From NCBI GenBank assembly GCA_017633835.1, contig JAGBOP010000009.1:1-8301 (forward strand): 8,301 bases of DNA, in the 5' to 3' direction. The notes below the pieces were generated by a model. It was not told where the DNA came from. It ran no database searches and saw only the letters and a list, made by a program, of their open reading frames with translations. The stretch's first letter is position 1. Each line of letters begins with the position of its first letter. Made by a program: the position numbers and the translations under genes. Below, piece by piece: positions 1 through 8,282 of this stretch. The stretch comes from a bacterium. GTDB lineage: Bacteria > Bacillota_I > Bacilli_A > Mycoplasmatales > Mycoplasmoidaceae.

Positions 1-1
1 T

Positions 2-499
2 ACACCTGAATTCTTAAACCGGATTGATGAAATTATTTTCTTCAATCCATTAACTGATAAAGTGGTTGATGAAATTATTGACAAGTTACTATCTGACCTA
101 TCTTACCGTTTGACTGCAGAAGATTTCTACATTAAATTTGACAAGCATATTGGTGAAAACATTCACAAATATGGATACGAACCAATTTATGGAGCTAGAC
201 CACTAAAACGATATATCCAAAAAGAAATTGAAAACCCACTAGCAGACATGATTATTCGAGGTGACATTAAGAAGAATCACCACATTACAGTAGACTTTAA
301 CCCTGAAACTAATAAGTTAGAAATTACTAGTGATGAAAGCATGGAAGAAGATAAGTTACCAGTAGCAAAAGCTGATAATAAAACGAATGCTAGTGCAAAT
401 ACTAAACCAGATAGCACAGCAAAACCAAGTGCTTCCACGTCAACTGATAAATCAAAAGACTCAACTAATTCAACTTCAAAAAATAAAAAACCTAATTAA
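2..499 (+). CDS. clpB: ClpB disaggregase, C-terminal 165 residues (5' end outside window)
   Basis: This is the 3' part of an AAA+ protein-disaggregating chaperone (Hsp100/ClpB), a cytoplasmic ATP-driven hexamer that rescues aggregated proteins with DnaK. The visible part starts in the second AAA+ module with the TPEFLNRIDEIIFF segment (sensor-1/arginine region). It continues through the small C-terminal D2 domain, including GYEPIYGARPLKRYIQKEIE, which carries the sensor-2 GAR arginine. The usual ClpB C-terminus is reached around ITVDF...LEITS. About 55 further residues follow (from about base 332), made almost entirely of Ser, Thr, Lys, Asn, Ala, Asp and Pro, with no hydrophobic core; this tail is likely disordered. 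The reading frame is open from base 2 to TAA at 497-499. ClpC/ClpE paralogs share the motif, but the PLxxxI...RG ending fits ClpB best. The N-terminal domain, the first AAA+ module and the promoter are not in the window. Confidence 0.9.
   Translation, partial: TPEFLNRIDEIIFFNPLTDKVVDEIIDKLLSDLSYRLTAEDFYIKFDKHIGENIHKYGYEPIYGARPLKRYIQKEIENPLADMIIRGDIKKNHHITVDFNPETNKLEITSDESMEEDKLPVAKADNKTNASANTKPDSTAKPSASTSTDKSKDSTNSTSKNKKPN
332..496 (+). other. Low-complexity C-terminal tail of ClpB
   Basis: These codons encode about 55 residues beyond the normal end of ClpB. The first part is acidic (DESMEEDK). The rest is dominated by Ser, Thr, Ala, Lys and Asn with scattered Pro (for example TAKPSASTSTDKSKDSTNST) and ends in NKKPN. 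It has no cysteine and no aromatic residue, and no exact peptide repeat. It looks like a flexible, soluble extension. Its role is unknown. Confidence 0.7.
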
Positions 500-526
500 C
501 TTTTAGTGTGAAATAAAAGTTATAAC

Positions 527-564
527 AAAAAATTTGATCTACATTTAAGTAGGTCAAATTTTTT
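527..564. terminator. Bidirectional intrinsic terminator between clpB and ispG
   Basis: A 16-bp stem pairs 527-542 with 549-564 around a 6-nt loop (ATTTAA); the only non-Watson-Crick pair is one U-G at 538/553. The GATCTAC/GTAGGTC core is flanked by A-runs on the left and T-runs on the right, so both strands give a hairpin followed by a U-tract. It lies 27 nt after the clpB stop and 18 nt after the ispG stop on the other strand, as expected for a shared terminator of two convergent genes. Confidence 0.85.
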
Positions 565-582
565 TATATTGATTTTTTAAGA

Positions 583-1665
583 TTATTTTTTACTTGCTAA
601 ATAATCAGCATAAGCCTTGTCAATTAATTTCTTTAATTCGGGTACAAGATCTTTTTCATCACAGTTTTTATAGATTTTACCCTTAACAAAGATTAAACCT
701 TTCCCAGCACCCCCAGCAATTCCAATGTCAGCTTCTTTGCCTTCACCAATTCCATTAACAACGCATCCTAAGATGGCAACTTTTAAAGGGAATTTTAGAT
801 GCTTGGTGTAATCTTCAATTTCTTTAACGACGTCTCACAAGTTGTAATTTAATCTACCACACGTGGGACAAGAAATGACATTTACTTGGTTGATATCAAC
901 CCCAGTTGCTAACAATAATGCCTTGGCAGTTTGCACTTCTTTAACAGGATCATCAGTTAACGAAATACGAATGGTATCACCAATTCCTTTAATTAGTAAA
1001 CTGGATAAACCAACACAACTTTTAACTACTCCACTAATTAAAGTACCTGCTTCAGTTACTCCTAAGTGCAATGGATAAGGAAACATTTTTGCTGCTTGTT
1101 CATATAGTTTAATGGTTCATAATGGATTAGTTGCCTTTAAGGAAATAACAATGTCATGAAAGTCATATTTTTCAAATAACTTAACTGCTCGATCACAAGC
1201 TTCTAGCATTCCTTCAATTGTTACCCCGTGGTATTTAGCAACTAAATCTAGTGGCACTGAACCACTATTAACCCCAATCCGAATGGCAATCTTTTTTTCT
1301 TTAGCTTTATCAATGATTTGTTTAAATTGCTTTTCATTCGTAATGTTGCCTGGATTAATGCGGATTTTGGCAATTCCAGTATCCATTACTTTTAAAGCAA
1401 ACAAATAACTAAAGTGAATGTCGGCAATAATTGGTAAAGGAGAAATTTGATTAAGTGTTTTTAATGCTTCAATATCTTGTTCATCAAATACTGCTACTCT
1501 AACTAATTCACATCCAGCATCCGCTAGTGCTTTGATTTGCTTTAGAGTTGCATCAATATCATGGGTTTTAGTAGTGCACATTGATTGAATCACCACGTGA
1601 TTTTGGTGACCAATTTGCACTCCTCCCACCATGACTGGTCTTGTCTTTGTTCTCGTAAACATCAT
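583..1665 (-). CDS. ispG: 4-hydroxy-3-methylbut-2-enyl diphosphate synthase (IspG/GcpE)
   Basis: IspG catalyses the penultimate step of the MEP isoprenoid pathway, reducing methylerythritol cyclodiphosphate to HMBPP with a 4Fe-4S cluster in the cytoplasm. The 360-residue protein is slightly shorter than the usual 370-380. It starts MMFTRTKTRPVMVG, matching the family's TKTRPVxVG start, followed by VIQSMCTTKTHD. The TIM-barrel occupies roughly residues 1-255. The cluster-binding C-terminal domain holds CPTC (Cys266, Cys269), GCVVNGIGE (Cys301) and the conserved Glu308. Two in-frame TGA codons, residues 183 and 277, encode Trp; without recoding the gene would look split in three. There is no Shine-Dalgarno sequence. 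A TATAAT sits only 8 nt before the ATG, suggesting a leaderless transcript. The membrane-protein gene ends 21 bp upstream on the same strand, so read-through co-transcription is also possible. The pathway product DMAPP is the substrate of MiaA, encoded nearby. Confidence 0.96.
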
Positions 1666-1668
1666 AAA

Positions 1669-1685
1669 TTAAGATTATATCTTAA
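1669..1685. promoter_or_regulatory. Inverted repeat over the ispG -10 (possible operator)
   Basis: TTAAGATTATATCTTAA is a perfect dyad with 7-bp arms and a 3-bp centre, covering the whole ispG -10 box. The same half-site recurs at the mnmA/membrane-protein promoter region. It could bind a dimeric regulator. It could also be a chance result of AT-rich composition, or a small RNA hairpin, although no T-run follows it on either strand. No regulator is identified. Confidence 0.3.
1674..1679 (-). promoter_or_regulatory. -10 box (TATAAT) of ispG
   Basis: A perfect TATAAT on the minus strand lies in the 21-bp gap between the membrane-protein stop and the ispG ATG. Eight bases separate it from the ATG, so a normal start point would fall at or within 1-2 nt of the start codon. 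No convincing -35 is visible at 17 bp, which is common for promoters in this group. The box sits inside the 1669-1685 inverted repeat. Confidence 0.55.
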
Positions 1686-1686
1686 A

Positions 1687-2568
1687 TTAATAAAATAATT
1701 CGTTAAGGTACAACCGATAATTCATGATGGCTGGATAAATAGCAAAAATTCCCGTAATACATGCAGTCATAAATAATGCTTTACCAGGAATTAAACTTTC
1801 ATGATTAATTGCTAAACCCCCAAACACGAAATAAGCAACGATTAAGAAAACAAAAAAGCAAATAAGAATTAATCAGAATCAAAGGTGCTTTAATTCAATG
1901 GCTTTACTTAATAATGATTTAGTAATGTAGTAACTAAAAAGTAAAATGGCAAATATTAACCAAATACAACCTAATAAAATACTTCAACCCGCATAAAGTT
2001 TGGCAAGACTATAAGTTAAACTTGGAATAGTACTTACACTAAATAAAATCCACCAAATTTCTAATAAAAGAAACGCAATAATAAACAAAATAATTAATGC
2101 TCAACGTCAAAGTTCAAAGGAATAGATCTGATTAGGAGCAATGCTTTTAGCATGGCGGTATGATCACCATCTTAACGCCAAATAACTTCACACATTAATC
2201 ACATTCGATGCTAAACAAAATGCGACTAAGACATTAAGAATAATGGAAACGTTACTAAGATTAGGATAAGTAGCAAAATAAATAATAACCGTAATGCAAA
2301 ATAAAATTAAGGAACTAGCTAAAAAGAACGCACTTCAATTGCGTAATGATAATAACCTTTGTTCAGTTAAATCAATAACTTTACTTCTTAATTGTTTTGC
2401 ATTAGGTAGTTTAATTCACTTATTAGACCAGTGAATTTTGTGTTTTTGATCGTTGAATTCTTCTTCACTTAAATCTTCATCATCAAAGTTAATCCCATCA
2501 TCCATTTGTTCATCAGTATCGTGATGAACATCGGGATTGTAATTATTTTTATCTGAATCAGTTTGCAT
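1687..2568 (-). CDS. Six-helix integral membrane protein, function unknown
   Basis: This 293-residue protein is visible only with UGA = Trp: nine TGA codons interrupt the frame, alongside five TGG. I do not recognise a named family with confidence; it resembles Mollicutes-specific conserved membrane proteins of this size. Residues 1-77 are hydrophilic. The first 40 are strongly acidic (DEQMDDG, DDEDLSEEEFND), followed by a basic stretch (residues 49-77). Six hydrophobic helices follow at about 79-101, 107-129, 156-178, 191-213, 229-253 and 263-283. Short loops carry RWWSYRHAKS (after helix 2) and TKSLLSKAIELKH (after helix 4). There is no signal peptide, lipobox, ATP-binding motif or catalytic signature. 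The density of Lys/Arg before helix 1 suggests a cytoplasmic N-terminus. The ATG at 2568 is the first in the open frame, with only a weak purine run (AAAGAAAAA) before it. The stop is 21 bp from ispG, so the two may be co-transcribed. The gene is divergent from mnmA. Confidence 0.85.
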
Positions 2569-2589
2569 TTTTTCTTTGTAATCTTAAAT

Positions 2590-2595
2590 TTTATA
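2590..2595 (-). promoter_or_regulatory. Likely -10 (TATAAA) of the membrane-protein gene
   Basis: TATAAA on the minus strand lies 21 nt before the ATG at 2568 and would give a leader of roughly 15 nt. It overlaps the mnmA -10 on the other strand, so the two genes would compete for, or share, one melting region. TATTAT two to three bases upstream is an alternative. No clear -35 is seen. Confidence 0.4.
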
Positions 2596-2597
2596 AT
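2592..2597 (+). promoter_or_regulatory. -10 box (TATAAT) of mnmA
   Basis: A perfect TATAAT lies 31 bp before the mnmA ATG, predicting a leader of about 25 nt that includes the AAAGG ribosome-binding site. The position 17 bp upstream holds only a T-rich stretch and no good -35. Confidence 0.6.
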
Positions 2598-2615
2598 ATA
2601 TTAATTAAGATTAAA

Positions 2616-2620
2616 AAGGT
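2616..2620 (+). promoter_or_regulatory. Ribosome-binding site of mnmA
   Basis: AAAGGT lies about 9 nt before the ATG at 2629 and fixes that start. It is one of only two clear Shine-Dalgarno sequences in the window; the other is for miaA. Confidence 0.65.
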
Positions 2621-2622
2621 AG

Positions 2623-3748
<1,126 letters not shown>

Positions 3749-3759
<11 letters not shown>

Positions 3760-4834
3760 AAAAATCAAGAATTTTTTTTCAGTTATTATCAAAAGTTTCA
3801 GTTGATAATTTATTTAACGCAAAACGAAAATTATTATGCACTAATTCATCATATTGCTTAAAGTCTAAGTGCATAATTTTTTTTAGTAAGTTTGCTAATT
3901 CACTAGCAGTTGCATTCTTTGCAAACAAAAAACCATTATGTCTAGAAGTTAAAAACTTGGCAGCAGGAAAACTGTTGCGAATAATAACTGGTGTACCAGT
4001 ACTTATTGCTTCAACTAGGGAATAACTAAAACCTTCGGTATTGGAAACTAAGATGGCAAATTTTGATTTTTCTAACTGACTAAACACTTGTTGTCTTGTC
4101 AATTTGCCATGATAATTAGCAAGTTCTAATGGTTCTTCTAACGGACCATAAACTTGAATATTAGCATCATAATTACGGTTTAAATTATCAATCAAGTTAA
4201 TATTTTTTTCTGCTTGGTTAATTCGACCAATATAAACAATATCCCCTTGATATTTTTCAATCGCATGTTGCTCATATTGCTTTAAACAATTAGTAATAGT
4301 AGCAACATTATAAACACTTAAAGGAACAAAAAAATAATGCTTATGTGAATCATAAAAAGATAATTGGTATTCATCATAAAGCACTAAATTCCTTGCTTCA
4401 GTTAATGGATTAGCAAATCCATGCAAGTAAAATTCACTGTGCGTATATCAAGTTGGTTGATATTGTTGCACAAATACATAATTAGTTGCATGCATTAATG
4501 AAACTGACTGAAAAGCCGTCATATCAATGATTAAATCGTAAGCATTAAAGTCAATCTTGGTTGCTAATGCTTGGTTTAATTCCTTAATTTTTTGTAAACG
4601 TAGCTCAAAGTCATCAGGATATGGTACACTTGCAAGATTTATTTGCTGATTAAGAAAAATAATTGCATCATGATTAATTTCGTAATCGTTTAACAAATGT
4701 TTAGCGTCAAAATAATTAAAGACACTTACTTGTCAATTGCAAGTAAGCATTGCTTTAATAATTTTAATGGCATTATGACTAGTTCCATTAATATCGTAAA
4801 TATCAATTGGAATTAAAATTAAACCTTTAAACAT
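3749..4834 (-). CDS. GT-B fold glycosyltransferase (GT4-like)
   Basis: This 361-residue protein probably transfers a sugar from a nucleotide-sugar donor onto a lipid or surface glycan; the acceptor cannot be told from sequence. The N-terminal half (residues 1-190) is divergent, starting with a hydrophobic strand GLILIPIDIYDINGTSHNA. The C-terminal donor-binding domain starts at GDIVYIGRINQAEKN (about 197-211). It includes VYGPLEE and the retaining-GT signature SNTEGFSYSLVEA, in which Glu267 and Glu275 form the E-x7-E motif, then TGTPVI and HNGFLF. No membrane helix or signal peptide is seen, so it probably works at the inner face of the membrane or in the cytoplasm. Three TGA codons encode Trp at 34, 129 and 352. 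The ATG at 4834 has no Shine-Dalgarno sequence but follows a TATAAT by about 20 nt. Its last 11 bp overlap the mnmA stop region. It may be co-transcribed from the hemW operon upstream (20-bp gap) or have its own promoter. Confidence 0.85.
3753..3779 (+). terminator. Weak possible terminator of mnmA
   Basis: A 5-bp stem (TTGAT 3753-3757 with ATCAA 3764-3768) with an AAAAAA loop is followed by GAA and eight T residues (3772-3779). It begins within the mnmA stop region and lies inside the convergent glycosyltransferase gene. The stem is short, so terminator activity is uncertain. The opposite strand lacks a T-run after the hairpin. Confidence 0.35.
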
Positions 4835-4853
4835 TGTTTTAATTTAGTAATAA

Positions 4854-4859
4854 ATTATA
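4854..4859 (-). promoter_or_regulatory. -10 box (TATAAT) of the glycosyltransferase gene
   Basis: A perfect minus-strand TATAAT overlaps the hemW stop codon and lies 19 nt before the glycosyltransferase ATG, predicting a leader of about 12 nt without a Shine-Dalgarno sequence. No clear -35 is visible. Such a box can arise by chance in DNA this AT-rich. Confidence 0.45.
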
Positions 4860-5904
4860 TTATTTGAATTAAGCAATCATCTAAAAAATCAATCTGATTA
4901 ATAATTAAATGATTATTTTTTATGTGGGTATAGTCCTTTAGTTGATTATAAAAATATAAGTAAGCATCATGGTTATTTTTAACTGCTAAATCTAAACCAA
5001 ATTTGGTACGTAAGCCCATGATTAATAAATGTTGGTATAATTCTTTTTTTGAATAATTTTGGTCTTCTTTGATTAATTTTGTAAAGTTAGGCAAATAAGA
5101 ATAGTAATGGTTATTTTCAAATCCATATGCTCCACTACCAATTCCTTTTCAATCTTCATTTAATCAATAACCAAGATTGTGCTTACTATATTTTTTACAA
5201 TTAGTATAACTAGCAACTTCGTAACGTTCATATCCTAATTCTTGTAACTTCTTGTTAATATAAGCATATTGATCTTGTTCAGCATTGGCATCAAGATTAT
5301 ATGCTTGTTTAGTTAAGATGGAATTAGGTTTTAATTCCAGGGCATAAAAAGATACATGGGGAAGGTTATATTTTTTAATGAACCTAAAAGCATTATCTAA
5401 ATCAAGCATGGTTAATAATGGTAAGTTATACATAAAATCGCACGAAATATTTGTAATCCCAACTTCTCTTAATCACTTAATAGCTTGAATAACTTGACTT
5501 AGTTTACTATAGCGATGTAAAAATAAATTAATCGCATCATTAGTAGTTTGTACTCCTAATGAAACTCGATTAATCTTATATTGCTTTAAAATAGCAACTT
5601 GACTTTTTGTAACACTGTCCGGATTTAATTCAATACAAAATTCGTAATCACTATTTAAATCTAAGTAATTAACTAACGTACTTAATAAATAAGTCAAATT
5701 TGCATCATTAAGCACGTTAGGCGTACCCCCACCTAAATAAATTGTTTGGTATTGATGCAAACAAGAACTATTTTGAACTTCAACTAAAATTAAATCCAAA
5801 TATGTTTTATGCACATTTGGATTAATTTGTTGAATGCGAACAAAGTCGCAATAAGTACAAATATTTTTACAAAATGGTAAATGAATATATAAATGTTTAG
5901 TCAT
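4855..5904 (-). CDS. hemW: HemW-like radical SAM protein (HemN-related)
   Basis: This is a 349-residue radical SAM protein, long annotated in this family as oxygen-independent coproporphyrinogen III oxidase but better matched to HemW, a heme-binding or heme-delivery protein. It has the 4Fe-4S/SAM motif in HLPFCKNICTYCDF (Cys12, Cys16, Cys19). The residue after CD is Phe, not the extra Cys of true HemN. Next come YLGGGTPN (SAM-binding glycines, about 57-63), IELNPDSVT and NRVSLGVQTTND. Residues 242-247 are HNLGYW, the HNxxYW heme-binding motif of HemW, followed by GIGSGAYGF. The Trp of that motif (residue 247) is encoded by TGA, as are residues 144 and 252. The ATG at 5904 overlaps the miaA stop by 8 bp and has no Shine-Dalgarno sequence, suggesting translational coupling. 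Mollicutes generally lack heme synthesis, so its role here is unclear. Confidence 0.88.
5897..5904 (-). other. 8-bp miaA stop / hemW start overlap
   Basis: On the minus strand the bases read ATGACTAA, holding the hemW ATG and the miaA TAA in different frames. With no Shine-Dalgarno sequence visible before hemW, this points to translation re-initiation or coupling. Confidence 0.8.
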
Positions 5905-6787
5905 TTAAGAATTGATCAACTTGCTTTTTAATCTTTTCAAATTCACTTGGACTATTAATTACCAAACAAGAATCTTCATATCGTTTATATCAACTTAATT
6001 GGTGTTTTACGTATAAGTTGGTGCGGTGTTGAATTTTGGCAACATCAACTTCATCTGTACCATTCATAATGCACGCAGCAATTTCACTATAACCAATTGC
6101 TTTAGCAGCATTATAAGTAATGAAAGCGGGATAATCATGTAGGATTAATGCTACTTCTTGTTTTCAACCATCATCAAACATACGTTGAATACGTAAAGCA
6201 TTTCTTTGGTTTAATTCGTCCTTGTTGGTAGGTTTTAAATAAATAAACAGTGCATCATAATAAAGCACTTCTTTATTATTGTTAGTGAATATTGATTGGT
6301 GATATTGTAAATAATAATTTAAAGCAGTAATTAAACGCTTGCGGTTATTTGGATCAATTTTTTGACATGCTAATGGATCTAACACTAATAATTCTTGGTA
6401 GATTTCCACATCGGTATGACCATCATAGTGGTTAGAGTTATCAAAATCAGCTGGTAAAGTATAATCATAAATTACACTATCAAGGTATAACATACTACCT
6501 CCCACTAAAATTACGGGGGTATTAGAATTATTAATTAATTCCCGAGCATATTTTTGAAAATCATAAATGCTATAGCTATCATTAACATGCACTAAATTAA
6601 TTCCATAATAAGGAATGTTAGCAATGGCAGCAGGTTTGGGTTTATTTACGCCAATATTCATTTCAATATAGATTTGAAAAGCATCCACACTAATTACTGG
6701 AAAATGATATTGTTTAAATAGTTCTAAAGCCAAATCAGTTTTACCCATTCCGGTGGGTCCAATAATAGCAATTACTTTCTTACTCAT
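5897..6787 (-). CDS. miaA: tRNA dimethylallyltransferase MiaA
   Basis: MiaA transfers the dimethylallyl group of DMAPP to N6 of A37 in tRNAs reading UNN codons, giving i6A, which MiaB then methylthiolates. The 296-residue protein is near the usual 300-315. The P-loop is GPTGMGKT (residues 10-17). SVDAFQIY supplies the catalytic Asp35, and LVGGSMLY (94-101) corresponds to the family's VGGTGLY. Later come DPNNRKRLITALNYY, AKAIGYSEIAA and a tRNA-binding helix RTNLYVKHQLSWYKR, which is diverged from the usual RRYAKRQLTWFR. Trp208 and Trp266 are encoded by TGA. An in-frame ATG 15 bp upstream (6802) would add MEKKS. I prefer 6787 because GGAG sits 9 nt before it, the P-loop is then at its usual distance, and the overlap with miaB becomes 8 bp, as at the next junction. 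The IspG pathway supplies its substrate. Confidence 0.94.
6780..6787 (-). other. 8-bp miaB stop / miaA start overlap
   Basis: The minus strand reads ATGAGTAA, combining the miaA ATG with the miaB TAA. It differs by one base from the miaA/hemW junction (ATGACTAA). This implies one transcript and coupled translation across all three genes. Confidence 0.75.
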
Positions 6788-8237
6788 TGACTTTTTCTCC
6801 ATTTAAATTAAATCGTGAAACTTTGTTAATTTTGACTTTTACAAAGTTATTAATATCTTTATCACTACCAACAAAGTTAACTAATTTTCATTGAGGATTA
6901 TATCCAGCATACATGTTAGTACCATGCTTTGACTTGCTTTCAACAAGGACTTCTTGTACAGTACCTAAGAATTTCATGTTCTTTTCTTTAGCAATATCAC
7001 GAATTAAAGAGTTTAGTTGATTTAAACGTTTTTGCTTTACTTCCATTGGAATGCTATCAGGCATTTTGGCTGCTGGAGTACCATCCCGTTTACTATAAAT
7101 AAAACAATAAATATTATCGTATTGAACGTAGTTAACTAAATCAATGGTTTGTTGTCAGTCGGCATCAGTTTCATTTGGAAAGCCAACAATAATATCAGTG
7201 CTAATTGCCACGTTAGGAATATTAGCTTTAATATAGTCAATTAAATCTTTATAATCTTGAATATGCATGTACCGATTCATTTTCTTTAAGATGTTTTCAC
7301 TACCTGATTGAATTGGTAAATGCAAATATGGCATAATGTTAGGATATTTCTTAATGGTATCAACAATTTCTTTGGTGAAGTTTCAAGGGTTCGAAGTAGT
7401 AAAGCGAATACGTTTAATACCAGTTTTAGCAACTAATTCTAATAAGTTAGCAAAATTAATATGATCATCAACAAGATCTAAACCATAGTTATTAACGTTT
7501 TGACCAACTAAAGTAACTTCTTGGACTCCATTAGCCATCAATTGATGAATTTCATTTAGCACATCTAATGCTTTTCGACTGCGAACTTTTCCACGGGTAT
7601 AAGGCACAATACAATAGGTGCAAAACTTATCACATCCATACATAATGTTAACAAAAGCCTTGGCTTGAAAGTTATTAACTGATGGTAGGTTTTCGTAAAC
7701 ATTGCCTTCAAAACTAGAAACATTAACTACCACATTATTATCAAAAACTACATTTTTTAATACTTGGGGTAAGTTTTGCAAGTTATGAGTTCCTAAAATA
7801 AAGTCAATGTTTTGATACTTTGTAAGAATGCGATTAACTACACTTTCTTCTTGTGCCATACATCCACTTAAACCAATAATCATGTTCGGATGGTTGCGTT
7901 TAATTTCTTTTAATTCACCCATCAACCCAAAAACATGGTCTTCCGCTGTTTTTCTTACTGCACAAGTATTTAAAATTAATAAATCAGCAGTTAAATAATC
8001 AGTGGCTTTTTTATAACCTAAAGTTTGACAAATACCTTCTAGTACTTGTCCATCAATTACATTGCCTTGACATCCATAGGTTTTAACGTAATAAGTTTTG
8101 CCTTTCCCAAAATTAACTAATTCTGGTGGCACTTGAAAAGCATCATAAATAACTTGCGTCGCATGCGTTCTTTTGCGAGCAGCATTTAAGTTAGGCATGA
8201 AGATTTTTTGGATTAATTTTTGTGTCGTTTTTTTCAT
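6780..8237 (-). CDS. miaB: tRNA-2-methylthio-N6-dimethylallyladenosine synthase MiaB
   Basis: MiaB is a radical SAM enzyme with two 4Fe-4S clusters that adds a methylthio group to i6A37, making ms2i6A. The 485-residue protein resembles the long Bacillus type with a leader of about 45 residues (including AARKRTHATQ). The N-terminal cluster domain uses Cys56 (KTYGCQGN), Cys92 (NTCAVR) and Cys126 (SGCMAQEE). The radical SAM cluster uses Cys202, Cys206 and Cys209 in YGCDKFCTYCIVPYTRGK. LVGQNVNNYG, FTTSNP, LHLPIQSGS and TDIIVGFPNETD follow. The C-terminal TRAM domain (about 420-485) contains VLVES and KLVNFVGS. Trp285, Trp361 and Trp450 are TGA codons. Departures from the family include CQGN...DGQ in place of the common CQMN...D(S/T)E. 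The ATG at 8237 has only an A-rich purine run before it, with a TATAAT 31 bp upstream. It is the first gene of the miaB-miaA-hemW operon. Confidence 0.95.
6797..6800 (-). promoter_or_regulatory. Ribosome-binding site (GGAG) of miaA
   Basis: GGAG on the minus strand lies 9 nt before the ATG at 6787, inside the miaB 3' end. It decides the miaA start in favour of 6787 over the ATG at 6802, whose own third base is the first G of this motif. Confidence 0.65.
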
Positions 8238-8268
8238 CTTTTTTTATGCTAAATATTAAGTAAAATAT

Positions 8269-8274
8269 ATTATA
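8269..8274 (-). promoter_or_regulatory. -10 box (TATAAT) of the miaB-miaA-hemW operon
   Basis: A perfect minus-strand TATAAT lies 31 bp before the miaB ATG, predicting a leader of about 25 nt that ends in AAAAAAG. No -35 of note is visible. The overlapping AT-rich stretch could also drive transcription rightwards. Confidence 0.55.
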
Positions 8275-8282
8275 TTTACATC

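Larger units (their letters stand above)
2579..2613. promoter_or_regulatory. Inverted repeat flanking the divergent -10 boxes (possible operator)
   Basis: Nine-base arms TAATCTTAA (2579-2587) and TTAAGATTA (2605-2613) are perfectly complementary and enclose 17 bp containing both divergent -10 boxes. The half-site is the same as in the dyad over the ispG -10. The layout suits a regulator acting on both genes at once, but this is inference from sequence symmetry in AT-rich DNA. Confidence 0.35.

Noticed and set aside
863..1078. Open frame on the plus strand opposite ispG
   Set aside because: It is antisense to conserved ispG codons, including the cluster cysteine region, and has no recognisable protein motif.
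4855..5904. Oxygen-independent coproporphyrinogen oxidase (HemN) for heme synthesis
   Set aside because: It lacks the fourth cysteine after CxxxCxxC found in true HemN and has the HNxxYW motif of HemW. No other heme genes are visible.
6788..6802. Upstream miaA start adding MEKKS
   Set aside because: The GGAG ribosome-binding site overlaps this ATG and is correctly spaced for the ATG at 6787, which also gives the standard P-loop distance.
8261..8278. Near-palindrome in the miaB promoter region
   Set aside because: Only the outer four bases pair; the rest is alternating A/T expected of an AT-rich promoter. It lacks the TTAAGAT half-site.
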